Below, in pieces: positions 1 to 9,346 of a stretch of DNA of 64,000 bases. A model generated the notes under the pieces. The model saw only the letters and a program-made list of their open reading frames with translations, made no database searches and was not told where the DNA came from. Position 1 is the first letter of the stretch, and each line of letters starts with the position of its first letter. Both the position numbers and the translations under genes were made by a program. Source of the DNA: Bdellovibrionales bacterium (GTDB taxonomy: Bacteria; Bdellovibrionota; Bdellovibrionia; Bdellovibrionales; JAMPXM01); assembly GCA_016713885.1 (NCBI GenBank), contig JADJOF010000001.1, positions 1 to 64,000 on the forward strand. The letters run 5' to 3'.

Positions 1-82
1 ATATTCATCGGAGACCCATGTCCAACAGACAGCACTGGCATTTTGTTTTTCACAGAGCCTCCGATCATCGCGTTCGAATCGT

Positions 83-715
83 TTACTTCTTTTCTTCTTT
101 CTTCGGTGCCGGGCGACCAGCCTGAATGCGAAGCGACAGCGTGACTTCGTCTCCGACGGTTGGACCGGCCTCAACCATTGCGTTCCAAGTCAGACCAAAA
201 TCTTTGCGGTTGATCTTGGCTTTCGCATCAAACGCCGCTTTCTGATTACCGTAGCCATCAACGACAGTACCAAGATATTTAGCATCGAAGGTCACCTTTT
301 TCGTGATGCCCTTGATTGTCAAATCACCGGTCAACAAAGGACTCAGGCTTTCCGAGTCGACAAGCTTTGAAGGTCATCTTTAGGGCTCTGCGACGTCGAA
401 AAAGTCTGGGCTTTTCAGGTGATCGTCACGCTTGGCAACGCCCGTATCAACCGAGCCAATTTCGATATTCGCTTCGACCGAAGACTTTTCGAACTTCTGA
501 TCCAACACAAGTTTGCCGTCGTACTTGCGGAACGCGCCCTCAACAGTCGAGATCACCAAATGCGGAACCTCAAAACCAACCTTCGAGTGCATCGGATCGA
601 TGTCGTACGCCCCCGCATCATACTTTGCCGAGCCCGCTTGTGCGGTCGCCACCAAACCGACCGTAAGAAGTGAACCGACGAAACCACCGAAGATTCTTTT
701 AACCGACTGAGCCAT
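83..715 (-). pseudogene. YceI-family periplasmic protein, reading frame broken
   Basis: YceI proteins are secreted lipocalin-like barrels that bind isoprenoid-type lipids. The start at 715 follows a strong ribosome site (AAAGGGAGG, four bases upstream). Residues 1-28 form a signal peptide ending TAQA. The first part runs to HLKSPDFFDVAEP and then hits a stop near 381. The family's next block, LKMTFK, is present in another frame, and the original frame resumes with LLTGDLTIKG down to 83. Two indels about 30 bases apart therefore separate the halves; the first is explained by G3 at 383-385 where four are needed. The C-terminus ends in a lysine-rich tail. It is transcribed divergently from the LysR gene, which may control it. 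Family assignment is firm; whether the break is real or a consensus error cannot be told. Confidence 0.85.
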
Positions 716-831
716 AAAACCTCCCTTTGAGATGAACTCATCATCGACCTCTTCGTCTTGTTGCGTAAGGAGACACATTCGGCATATCATTGTTCCATTA
801 TTTGCAACAATCAACGAAGGGTCCCGTCGCC

Positions 832-1728
832 GTGAAAGTCGATCTCAATCGCATTGCCGTCTTCATTCGACTCTGCGAGCTCGGCAGCTTTACCAAAACG
901 GCACAGGTTCTAAAGCAACCAAAGTCTCGCGTGAGCCGAACCATCGCGGCACTGGAGGCCGAGGTTGGAGTTCCGTTGATCTATCGAACGACGCGAAAGT
1001 TTCAACTGACCGAAGCCGGGCGCCGCTTTCTCGAGCGCTGCCGAGAACCCTTCGACAATCTGACCAGCGCCATCGGCAAAGCCAGCCACGAACACGAACG
1101 CATCGCTGGCCTTATTCGCGTCACAGCACCCGACGACATCGGGACCGAAGTCCTGCCGCGCCTCTGCGAGCGGTTTCTGAACGATCATCCCGACATCCGA
1201 TTCGAGTTGGTCGTGACCAATCAATTTGTCGATCTTGTGCAAGAGTCCGTCGACGTCGCCATCCGCATCGGCCTCTTGCGCGATAGCACCCTTCGCGTTC
1301 GACGTATCGGCAGCATCCGATCGGGCATTTACGCGAGCAGCAAGTTTCTGAGCAAACACGGAGCGCCTTCAATCGACAGCTTGATCAAGTACCCATGCTT
1401 AACTTTTTCACCGATCGCGCATCGCGGAGTCTGGAATCTCGAGCGCCGCGGAGAAAGACGAACAATCGAGGTCGACTCCATCGCGGTGAGCTCAAACGTC
1501 TTTGCTATTCGCTCTATGGCGGCGGCCGGAATGGGTCTCGCCGTTCTTCCCGAATTTGTAACTATTGGTACCGACCTGGTCCACGTCATGAAAGACTGGC
1601 AAACCGCTGCTGTTCCCCTGCAAATCTTAACGCCGGCGCCAAAAAACGCGCCCATTCGTGTGCGCGCTTTCGTCGAATTCATCAGCAAAGAGCTCGGCTC
1701 ACAGACGCACTCCCTCCGTCATTCCTGA
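832..1728 (+). CDS. LysR-family transcriptional regulator
   Basis: A LysR-type regulator of about 298 residues, the usual length. The winged helix-turn-helix occupies residues 4-62 (VFIRLCELGSFTKTAQVLKQ, then SRVSRTIAALE), followed by a linker helix and a periplasmic-binding-like effector domain containing VTAPDDIGTEVLPRL and GMGLAVLPEF. I prefer the GTG at 832 with GAAGGG upstream over a TTG at 790, because LysR proteins begin just before the HTH. Its divergent arrangement with the YceI gene at 83-715 suggests it regulates that gene, as LysR members usually act on a divergent neighbour. Its 3' end overlaps the convergent gene at 1719 by ten bases. Confidence 0.9.
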   Translation: MKVDLNRIAVFIRLCELGSFTKTAQVLKQPKSRVSRTIAALEAEVGVPLIYRTTRKFQLTEAGRRFLERCREPFDNLTSAIGKASHEHERIAGLIRVTAPDDIGTEVLPRLCERFLNDHPDIRFELVVTNQFVDLVQESVDVAIRIGLLRDSTLRVRRIGSIRSGIYASSKFLSKHGAPSIDSLIKYPCLTFSPIAHRGVWNLERRGERRTIEVDSIAVSSNVFAIRSMAAAGMGLAVLPEFVTIGTDLVHVMKDWQTAAVPLQILTPAPKNAPIRVRAFVEFISKELGSQTHSLRHS

Positions 1729-2852
1729 CGTTTTAAGATTCGCTTCTTAAATTGATATGAGGCGATGTAGTAAGGCTTTCGAAGAGGCCACGACAGAATG
1801 TGAGCCCACTCAACTACAACGGGCCGACTGTCATAGTAAGACTGCATAATAACGTCGTGATAAACTCGCTGAAGTATCTGCTTGATAATCCCATCCTCAC
1901 GCCAAAGATAGTCGATGAGCTTTGTCCCAATATGACTGGCATCAGCGCGATTTGACCAAGTCGACGCAAGGTGAGCCATAAATGAACGATTTCGGGCTTG
2001 GCGGCGAATCTTCTTTATTTCTTTGCGGCCGACAGACTTTCCGTCGATCGAATATGAGAATCGTATCGCCGGTTCTGAAACACTCTGAATGCCCTGGACC
2101 TGTGTGCGAGAGTACGAGTGCGCCGGGCGTCCGATCGGAATCAAACCTATTGAAAGCATCGGATCATCAACCGGCAACGCCAAGATTTTCGCAACCCATT
2201 CCCGAACCAATCCGATGTCTCGCGACAGATCAAGGTCTTCCCGATACACGACCAACGTGTTCGAACTGTATGTTCTCTGAGGTCTCAGGCCATCTGCCGC
2301 CTTCTCTTCAAACGCCGCCAAGCTCGGGCGCCCCTGGGCGGCATACTCAAGGTACAACCAACCATCTCGCCGATCCGCGCTAAATAATTTGTAGTCCTCA
2401 GACGCAAGAGCAAATAGCCAAGGACTCCGCACCTTGAATCCAATGTCAAAATGAACGTCGGTGTTGTACAGCGTTAGGTACTCACGCACATTGATCGCAA
2501 GTTTTCGAACAATCTCCTGCTGTTCACGCAGCCGACAGTACTCGAGAAGCGAATATAAGATCCGTTTCTCAATGTAAGGAGACTGAACAAACTGAGGGTA
2601 GCTGTCTCGCCACGAGACAGCGGCATCTTTCTCGACGATCATTGCACAGTAGCGACCGATCTCGGCACGCACCGCCGATTCATCAACATAAAATGCGCCG
2701 ATCGGCACAGCCTGCAGTTTCTTCTTCTCGACCTCTTTAAACACCCGCATGGCCCAACGGCACGCCAAATCATCTGCGACCATATCAAATGACAGCCAAA
2801 CCACCTCTTTTGAGATCGAATTGACAAATCCAAAAGATGCCCGATCCATCAT
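1719..2852 (-). CDS. Conserved hypothetical protein, about 377 aa
   Basis: I do not recognise this protein. It has no signal peptide and no convincing transmembrane segment. It is rich in Arg, Tyr and Trp, with a basic C-terminus (SYQFKKRILKRQE). The N-terminal half carries alternating helices, including an FKEVEKKKLQAVPIG stretch and YIEKRILYSLLEYCRL. It starts 61 bases from, and divergent to, the first radical SAM gene at 2914, so the two probably share a promoter region and perhaps a pathway. Its composition matches the rest of the region. A role as accessory protein to the radical SAM cluster is only inferred from position. Confidence 0.7.
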   Translation of the reverse strand: MMDRASFGFVNSISKEVVWLSFDMVADDLACRWAMRVFKEVEKKKLQAVPIGAFYVDESAVRAEIGRYCAMIVEKDAAVSWRDSYPQFVQSPYIEKRILYSLLEYCRLREQQEIVRKLAINVREYLTLYNTDVHFDIGFKVRSPWLFALASEDYKLFSADRRDGWLYLEYAAQGRPSLAAFEEKAADGLRPQRTYSSNTLVVYREDLDLSRDIGLVREWVAKILALPVDDPMLSIGLIPIGRPAHSYSRTQVQGIQSVSEPAIRFSYSIDGKSVGRKEIKKIRRQARNRSFMAHLASTWSNRADASHIGTKLIDYLWREDGIIKQILQRVYHDVIMQSYYDSRPVVVEWAHILSWPLRKPYYIASYQFKKRILKRQE

Positions 2853-2913
2853 TAACGCTCCCCATCGATCATTCGACTACTCAGACCTTAACGACATCGG
2901 TTAAATTTTGTCC

Positions 2914-3945
2914 ATGAACGATTCTCTCAACAAGTCGATCCTGATGGGGCGAATGGACAAAACAGGAACTCTGTATTCACCAGAGGAACTGATGACATTG
3001 AGAATCAATTCTTGGCTGGGATGGCAATGTTCGGCGGGAGTCGACAATATCCACATCAGTCCGGACGGTCATGTTGCTCCAGCAACTTGCGGTGTTCCAG
3101 TCTATCACGGCAACATTTATGAAGGCCCATTGAACTTTGCAAAAGAGTGGATCCAATGTCCGATCAAATGGTGCATGTGTGGTGCCGACATGCGTCTTCG
3201 AAAGGCAAAAACACCGGCCATTCGCGAACATCTTGTCGCAAAACCCGAAGTCGCCGCACAAAGCATTGCCCCGCTCCTCAATCCCGACGACGCCGAGTTT
3301 GTTGCCTCCATTCACGTGAACGAGACTAAACGGTTTCCCAAAAATGTATCTTGGGACATCTCTCGACGCTGCAACTTCAAGTGCTCATATTGTCATCCCA
3401 ATATTTCGAATCAAACTGATCCAATCCGTACACGGGAAGCCGTGTTTTCGGCCGCCTTTAAAATCATGCGCGGCTTTGCGCCCGCCCAAAGGATCAGCTG
3501 GGTCTTTACTGGCGGTGAACCCACTCTCCACCCCTTCTTTTCGGAACTCTGTGAGATGCTCTTCCACAAGCAGCATGTCGTGCATACGCAAACAAATGGC
3601 AGCCGTCTTCCGTCGTATTATTCTGAGCTCATTCGCTGGAGCTGCATTGGAATCAGTGTCCACCTCGAGTTTGCAGACCCAGCCAAGATTGTTGATGTCG
3701 CACGAGCCGTTGTTCAAATGAAGTCCAACGACGAACAAGCTCGCCGGCATTGGTTTGGTCTTCGCATTATGGTGGCACCAGGAATGTACGCCAAAGCGCA
3801 TAGCCTCTATGAGGCCATCAGAACCATCCCCGAGTTTGAGACGCACGCAACTGTCTTTATGTCGGCCCTCTATAGACGAGACCACCGCGATCAGATGATG
3901 ACGTACGACCCCGACGAGTTTCGCGCGATACTTGCGCTGTCTTAG
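2914..3945 (+). CDS. Radical SAM protein with N-terminal Cys-rich twitch-like region
   Basis: Radical SAM enzymes use a 4Fe-4S cluster and S-adenosylmethionine to start radical chemistry. The cluster motif CxxxCxxC is CNFKCSYC at about residues 153-160, followed by the GGEP motif in FTGGEPTLHP. Before the core lies an extra region with cysteines near 39, 59, 82, 87 and 89 (CPIKWCMCG), consistent with a second cluster in an N-terminal twitch or SPASM-like domain. ATG at 2914 is preferred over TTG at 2908. It is the first of three co-directional radical SAM genes. The C-terminus is short after the barrel. The substrate is unknown; a peptide or polysaccharide-linked modification are both possible. 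Confidence 0.85.
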   Translation: MNDSLNKSILMGRMDKTGTLYSPEELMTLRINSWLGWQCSAGVDNIHISPDGHVAPATCGVPVYHGNIYEGPLNFAKEWIQCPIKWCMCGADMRLRKAKTPAIREHLVAKPEVAAQSIAPLLNPDDAEFVASIHVNETKRFPKNVSWDISRRCNFKCSYCHPNISNQTDPIRTREAVFSAAFKIMRGFAPAQRISWVFTGGEPTLHPFFSELCEMLFHKQHVVHTQTNGSRLPSYYSELIRWSCIGISVHLEFADPAKIVDVARAVVQMKSNDEQARRHWFGLRIMVAPGMYAKAHSLYEAIRTIPEFETHATVFMSALYRRDHRDQMMTYDPDEFRAILALS

Positions 3946-4035
3946 CACTTCAACTTCTGACGACTTTGTCACGTCGCCCCAAACAGGTAACGGCGAGATA
4001 TCGTACGCGATGGAGCGGTGATACAGTTTTTGCCT

Positions 4036-5397
4036 ATGGCAAGTTCTGCAAAAAAAGGCTCGCTTTGCGCCTACCCCTTCATGCAACTGTCGACAGTTCC
4101 AGCCGGCTTCTTCCGGCCCTGCTGCTACTATTCTGATATGCTAGCAGACAATCACGGCTCCAACTTCACAGTCACAAAGGATCGCGTTGCAGCCGTTTGG
4201 AATAGCGACGACTTGCGAAACATTCGAAAAAAAATGTTGGCCGGAGAGAAACTACCAAAGTGTGGTCAGTGCTATTCTGAAGAGCTCGCCAGCGAAACCA
4301 GTTTACGCTTACGTAGCCTTAAGGACTGGAGTGATCATCCAACAGTACACAACGCGATACTGGAGGCCGAAGCGAGCGACGGTTATGTTTCGAGCAGCCC
4401 CCTGTATTTGGAACTGAAGCCTGGAAACCTCTGCAATCTCAAGTGTCGCATGTGCAATCAATTCGATAGCAGCTCGGTGGCCGCTGAAATCAAAGACCTG
4501 TCGAAAAAGTATAACGGCCTCATCGCAAAAGATGATCCCCGACTATTTGATAAATCGGCCCTAGAGGTCGATTTCAGTGTCGATCAAATGCCGAACTGGT
4601 CGCACATCCCAGGGTTCTGGGATGATGTCGCCAAACTGTTGCCTTCAGTTGAGCAACTCAGTTTTGCCGGTGGCGAACCAACACTTCTCCCCGAGGTTCA
4701 GCGACTTCTCGAGATCTGCGTCAAAGAAGGCTACGCAAAAAACATCTGTGTCTACTTGTCTTCCAACTTCACCCGCCTCAACCAGGACTTCATTGAGCTC
4801 TCGAAGCACTTTCGCCTATTCGAGTTTATTGCCAGTATCGACGGCACAAGTACGGTGCAAGAGTATATTCGATATCCCTCGCGCTGGCCGACGGTCGCCG
4901 AAAACTTCTGCCGGGTAAAAGAGCATGTGCGCCCCCACCAGACCAAGCTGCTCGTGAACCTCACGCTCCAGATGTACAATATCATGTCGTTCACTGATGT
5001 CCTTTATTGGATTGAGGATCTTGCGAAAGAAAAGCCAGCGTTTTTCCAACATCCATATGCAATCAATGTATTGTATTTTCCGCGATATCTCTCCATCGAG
5101 ATTCTTCCCGAAAGCCTGCGTACCCTTGCCGCAAGCCGCATTGATGCCTATGTCAGGCAATCCAACCTAATCAAAACTCTTCCTGGTCTTGGCGATCGTT
5201 TTGAACTCATACAGCAACAGCTTCGCCAACCACTTCCAGGAGACTATCGCGAGCGGATCCAAGATTTTTGGAATTACACGCGAATGCTCGACAGCCAACG
5301 AAAGCAATCGTTAGCCGATGTCGAACCGACGCTTTATGCTGCTGTCGCCTCTGAGGTGAAACGACTCGAAATTCCTGACTTCCCTATCTTGCCCTGA
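4036..5397 (+). CDS. Twitch-domain radical SAM protein (N_Twi_rSAM-like), first of two paralogues
   Basis: About 453 residues. The N-terminal region has the pattern C-x-P-F ... RPCCYYSD ... CGQCYSEE (cysteines near 11, 29, 30, 76 and 79), a twitch-type auxiliary cluster site placed before the catalytic barrel. The radical SAM motif is CNLKCRMC at about 133-140, with FAGGEPTL as the SAM-binding GGE motif and SIDGTSTVQEYIRYP further on. ATG at 4036 starts the conserved domain; a GTG at 4018 is an alternative. Its stop lies 13 bases before the start of its paralogue at 5411, indicating one operon. The family is recognised but its reaction is not established. Confidence 0.88.
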   Translation: MASSAKKGSLCAYPFMQLSTVPAGFFRPCCYYSDMLADNHGSNFTVTKDRVAAVWNSDDLRNIRKKMLAGEKLPKCGQCYSEELASETSLRLRSLKDWSDHPTVHNAILEAEASDGYVSSSPLYLELKPGNLCNLKCRMCNQFDSSSVAAEIKDLSKKYNGLIAKDDPRLFDKSALEVDFSVDQMPNWSHIPGFWDDVAKLLPSVEQLSFAGGEPTLLPEVQRLLEICVKEGYAKNICVYLSSNFTRLNQDFIELSKHFRLFEFIASIDGTSTVQEYIRYPSRWPTVAENFCRVKEHVRPHQTKLLVNLTLQMYNIMSFTDVLYWIEDLAKEKPAFFQHPYAINVLYFPRYLSIEILPESLRTLAASRIDAYVRQSNLIKTLPGLGDRFELIQQQLRQPLPGDYRERIQDFWNYTRMLDSQRKQSLADVEPTLYAAVASEVKRLEIPDFPILP

Positions 5398-5410
5398 TGT
5401 GGAGCCCAGT

Positions 5411-6694
5411 ATGCCGACGTCACAAAACGACGACTCGACCCCAATGGCACCTGGTATCTGCCCGCTGCCGTGGGTGCACTTCAGCGTCAATACTGACACT
5501 TCGCTTCGCGTCTGCTGCAACACCGATCACGGCGGCCACATCCGCGACGAGTCCGGCAAACCCCTGCATCTCTCCGACATCAATTCCTTAGCCGAGGCCA
5601 TCAATCGTCCGTCAATTAAACAGCTGCGCCAGCAAATGATAAAGGGCGAACGCCCTGATTTTTGCAAAAGCTGCTATCGCATCGAGGATGCCGGCGGGAC
5701 ATCCGTTCGACAGTTCTATTTGCGCAGCTTCGGCAATGAACTGAAGGCCCAGTTGCGCGAGACGCTCGGCGACGGCACGGCCCCAGGGCGAGTTTCCTAT
5801 ATCGACATGTCTCTCAGCAATAACTGCAACTTGAAGTGTCGCATGTGCAATCCCTATGCGTCCTATGCGCTAAAGAACGACTTTGATGTCTGCAATCTTC
5901 CTTACTTTCAAGGCGGCGCCGAACGCGCCAATACTGGATGGAAAGACGAGGAACGCCTTCTTAGAATTTTCACCGAGAGCCTCAATACCACAAACGAGAT
6001 CCTCACCACGGGCGGCGAGCCGTTCCTCTCAAAGCTCCATATCAAGATCTTAGAAAGCGCCGTACAATCGGGAGCAAGTCGCCACATTGTCTTGCGCTAC
6101 CACACCAATCTCACTCTCGTTCCACCGCGATTGGTAGAACTATGGGCGAGCTTCAAAGCCATCGAGATTCACGCCAGCATCGAAGCCTTCGGTGAACTCA
6201 ACGAGTACATACGCTATCCATCATCTTGGGAGACGACACGAACGAACTTTGAGAAGCTCATCGAACTAAAGGGTCGGCTTCCGCTCTGGATAGAAGTGCA
6301 CACATGCTTTCAAGCCTATGGCCTTTTGAACATTCCCGAGCTCCTCGCTTTTCTGAGGAACTACCAGTCCGTCGTTCCAGCTATGCCTTATTTCATTGGC
6401 CTCAGCAATCCGGCTCATTTGGCTGCCGATGTTCTTCCGCTCGAACTTCAAAAGCTCGCTCGACACCAGGCCTGGACCTATATCGACACTCATTACCGCT
6501 CGCTCTGCAGCGGTCCGTTTGGCGAGTTTAATCGTGAGAAAATCGATATTCTGTTGGGCCATTTCTCAGCGCTGAGAGAACAGTCGCCGCACTGGAAAGA
6601 GTTTGTCACCTACACCAACGCTATTGATCGCTTGCGCGGCCAATCCATTGTCCGTCTTATTTCACCGATTCAGCCGTTTTGGCCAACGGCTTAA
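5411..6694 (+). CDS. Twitch-domain radical SAM protein (N_Twi_rSAM-like), second paralogue
   Basis: About 427 residues with the same architecture as the preceding gene: an N-terminal cysteine set (CPLPWVHFSV, RVCCNTDHGG, FCKSCYRIED), the radical SAM motif CNLKCRMC at about 139-146, TTGGEPFLSK, and a SIEAFGELNEYIRYP block matching SIDGTSTVQEYIRYP of its neighbour. The two clearly arose by duplication. I choose ATG 5411 because GGAG sits six bases upstream; GTG at 5399 is the alternative. The 3' end overlaps the convergent gene at 6657 by 38 bases. Paired paralogues suggest sequential or alternative action on one substrate, which is inference. Confidence 0.88.
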   Translation: MPTSQNDDSTPMAPGICPLPWVHFSVNTDTSLRVCCNTDHGGHIRDESGKPLHLSDINSLAEAINRPSIKQLRQQMIKGERPDFCKSCYRIEDAGGTSVRQFYLRSFGNELKAQLRETLGDGTAPGRVSYIDMSLSNNCNLKCRMCNPYASYALKNDFDVCNLPYFQGGAERANTGWKDEERLLRIFTESLNTTNEILTTGGEPFLSKLHIKILESAVQSGASRHIVLRYHTNLTLVPPRLVELWASFKAIEIHASIEAFGELNEYIRYPSSWETTRTNFEKLIELKGRLPLWIEVHTCFQAYGLLNIPELLAFLRNYQSVVPAMPYFIGLSNPAHLAADVLPLELQKLARHQAWTYIDTHYRSLCSGPFGEFNREKIDILLGHFSALREQSPHWKEFVTYTNAIDRLRGQSIVRLISPIQPFWPTA

Positions 6695-7892
6695 GCTTCC
6701 AAATATCACCCAAAGACGTCGCAATGGCTTTCGACATCAAACGATAGCCACGATTGTCGCCAAATTCATCATAGGCGCAATGAATCTCATCATTGTAAAT
6801 GGTGTCTTTGATATCTCGAAATATGCCAGTCAACGAAACGACTGGCACGCCTCGCTTTTTAAGTGCCTCGGCCGGATGAACGATTGAACGGAGATATCGC
6901 TCCCCCGTAATCCAGTGCGCACGCTGCAACTCGTCTTCGGTTAGAGACTTTTCAAGATTGGGAATCGGCTGAATAAAATGTGCGAACTTTAGACCCATCG
7001 ATTCGCTGGCCCCACGGAGCGACAAAATATAGTTCTGCCATTTCAATATATTCGCTTTCTCGACTTCCTCATTCGGCCACTCTTGAGGATACGAAAACTG
7101 TTGTCGAAACTGTTCCGTTTCGCCAATCACCGCGACATTTCCATCTCCAAGCAAACTCAAAATTCCCTCAAACGCACCAAAAAGAACCTTTGAATCCCGA
7201 AGGACCGGCGTACTCGAAATCGCAACTCGGACGTACTTCAAAACCTTCATAAGTTCGATTGTCACAACGCCGCTCGCTGGACTCTGAACAGCATACCAAG
7301 TCCAAGCATCAGGCCGATCCAACGGCTTATCGGCCATAACATTGGACATCTCATTGTAACCATCAATCGAGATCACCGCATCGACCTGCGACCCAAACAT
7401 CGCTACCGTCGTAATCTGCGTTGGCATTCTCCATCCACCCATCGCACCGCTGACAACGCGAAATGGTCGACCGTTCGGGCTTTGGAAACGGCTGTTGAGC
7501 TCATCTTCAAGCCAATTGAAAGGACGTGCATCGTCGCCGCTGCCATGAGCAACCTGCGATGCAACCGAACCACCTGTAATCATCACCGTATACAGTTCAG
7601 GACTTCGCTGATAGGGAATGTCGTGACGATCCCAGAATCCGCGGTTGTTGCGAACAAATCGTCCGCACGGCAAATACGGGCCGGTCAACCACCCTAGATA
7701 GGGATGAATCTCAAGTGCTTCTTGAAACGTACATTTAAAACCGTCGCCCGTATAGGTATTGACGTAAAAGTCCCACGTTCGGCCGGAGTCGTGCAAAGCC
7801 CCGACTCCAACCAATAGACGCAACGTTAACTCGAGCAGTAAGAAGGCTGAAGCTATACCGATTGCGACCGCCGCGATGATCTTTTTCATCAT
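6657..7892 (-). CDS. Membrane-anchored or exported SGNH/GDSL-like protein
   Basis: About 411 residues. Residues 4-25 form one hydrophobic N-terminal segment (signal anchor). The segment VMITGGSVASQ fits SGNH block I, with Ser as nucleophile in a GGS context, and a later IHCAYDEFGDNRGY could supply the catalytic His region; VDAVISIDGYNEMSN fits the block with Asn. SGNH enzymes of this kind are esterases or acyl-transfer enzymes acting on envelope glycans. Its start overlaps the stop of the B12-radical SAM gene (ATG over TGA near 7889-7892), so the two are translationally coupled. SGNH membership is moderately sure; the substrate is unknown. Confidence 0.75.
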   Translation of the reverse strand: MMKKIIAAVAIGIASAFLLLELTLRLLVGVGALHDSGRTWDFYVNTYTGDGFKCTFQEALEIHPYLGWLTGPYLPCGRFVRNNRGFWDRHDIPYQRSPELYTVMITGGSVASQVAHGSGDDARPFNWLEDELNSRFQSPNGRPFRVVSGAMGGWRMPTQITTVAMFGSQVDAVISIDGYNEMSNVMADKPLDRPDAWTWYAVQSPASGVVTIELMKVLKYVRVAISSTPVLRDSKVLFGAFEGILSLLGDGNVAVIGETEQFRQQFSYPQEWPNEEVEKANILKWQNYILSLRGASESMGLKFAHFIQPIPNLEKSLTEDELQRAHWITGERYLRSIVHPAEALKKRGVPVVSLTGIFRDIKDTIYNDEIHCAYDEFGDNRGYRLMSKAIATSLGDIWKLKPLAKTAESVK

Positions 7893-9270
7893 GTCACCGC
7901 AAAGCTCAGCGTTTGACAGTAGTCGCGCAAACGTTCAACTCGTTCTCGACGAATCTCGGGAGTTGTGTGCTCTGAGTACCAATCGCCGTCTTTCCAATAG
8001 ATGCCATACTGTTGCTGATGCAGCTGCACATCAGAACCCGCCTGCATCCCCATGCCGTACCCCGGAGTCACGTGGTCGATATAACGTTCCTGCGCCTTCA
8101 AAAAGTCGAGAGTCTCTTGAAAGTTCTCCTCGCTCTCGGTGGGAAATCCCGCAAGTAAAAACAAACCCACCTTGATGCCGGCCTCATAAGTCTCCCGAAT
8201 CAAACGTTCCGCCACCGGTAACTCAAATCCCTTTTTCATGTCCGCAATAACTTTTGGCGAACCGCTTTCAAGACCGTAGTCCAAGCCATGGCAACCGGCT
8301 TTCTTCATCTTAACCAAAAGCTCTTTCGTCATGTGTCGACGGAACGAGGCCTTGCCTCCCCACCAAACCTTCAACCCTGATTCGATGATGAGATCACACA
8401 TCCCCTCAAGCTCGCGCAAGTTTCCGTTGATCAATGAGTCGACGATATAAAACCGTTTACACCAAGACGCTCACTGTGCTGTTTAAATTCCCGAAACATA
8501 TTTTCGCCCGAACGAAAACGATACTTTTTCCACAACACTGTTTCAGAACAAAATGCGCAGCGATAAATACAACCGCGACTGCCAAGCAGCGGCAGGCTGA
8601 GCGAACGGTAGTGCTGCAAATCAAAGCCCGAGAAAACCGGGATCGGCAACTCATTGATGTCTTTAATAAGATCTCTCACGCCGGTGTCGACCACCTTGCC
8701 ATCTTTTTTAAAGAGCAGTCCCTTGACGTCATCAAGAGCTCGCCCCTCGTCAAAAGCCTGAAGATATTCATGAAATGTTTGTTCGCCTTCATCGGGAACA
8801 ACAACGTCAACGTCAGGATGTTGAATCAACTGCATTCCGCCCTCATAGCGCGTGCAGTGCGGACCACCTAAAACGATCGTCAAATCCGGGCGCATTTTTT
8901 TAAGCCGGCCGATCACATCCAGCGTGCAGTTCTTCGACGTCGACATCACCGTAAAGCCAACGATCTTGTCGGCCGTTGCTGCCAACTCCTCGGACCAGCG
9001 CTGCAGCCACGGCTCCACCACCGGGACAACGACATTCTTATATTCGTCGTCGTACATCCAATTCAGATGAAAATGTGAATCGAGAAAATGCTTTTGGTTT
9101 TCGGGGAGTTCGGCAAAAAGACGTACCGAGTAGTCAACCTGACGAACACGATAGCCTTTTGACTCAAGATACCCGGTCAAATACGCAATTCCGAGCGGCG
9201 GCTGCTCAACGCACCACTGCGGCAAGTGAACAAGTGAAATCAGATCAGTTGAAGTTCGATCATTTCCCAT
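7889..9270 (-). pseudogene. B12-binding radical SAM protein, split by one-base frameshift
   Basis: The first part (9270 to about 8431) has a cobalamin-binding-like domain (PPLGIAYLTGYLE, IVLGGPHCTRYEGG, VVVPDEGEQTFHEYL) and then the radical SAM motif GCIYRCAFC. The second part (to 7889) continues the barrel: LINGNLRELEGMCDLII, GCHGLDYGLESGSP, LLAGFPTESEENF. The junction is at the A4 run at 8449-8452; one extra A would give GFYIVDSLINGN and a single frame of about 460 residues. Members of this class act on lipids, hopanoids, cofactors and peptides. It is coupled to the SGNH gene downstream. ATG 9270 is preferred over GTG 9276. Given other homopolymer breaks in the window, the gene may be intact. 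Confidence 0.85.
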
Positions 9271-9346
9271 GCCCACATGCTGCTTGAGCCTTGCTCGAAA
9301 GAAAACCTGAAATGCAGCGCATTCCCATAGGGACCAAAGCGGGACT

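Noticed and set aside
3385..4086. 233-codon open frame on the minus strand across two radical SAM genes
   Set aside because: It is antisense to strongly conserved radical SAM coding sequence and resembles no protein; shadow frame.
5397..5591. ATG overlapping the stop of the preceding radical SAM gene (TGATG) as a coupled start
   Set aside because: That ATG is in a different frame from the paralogue; the resulting 64-residue product is not conserved-looking.
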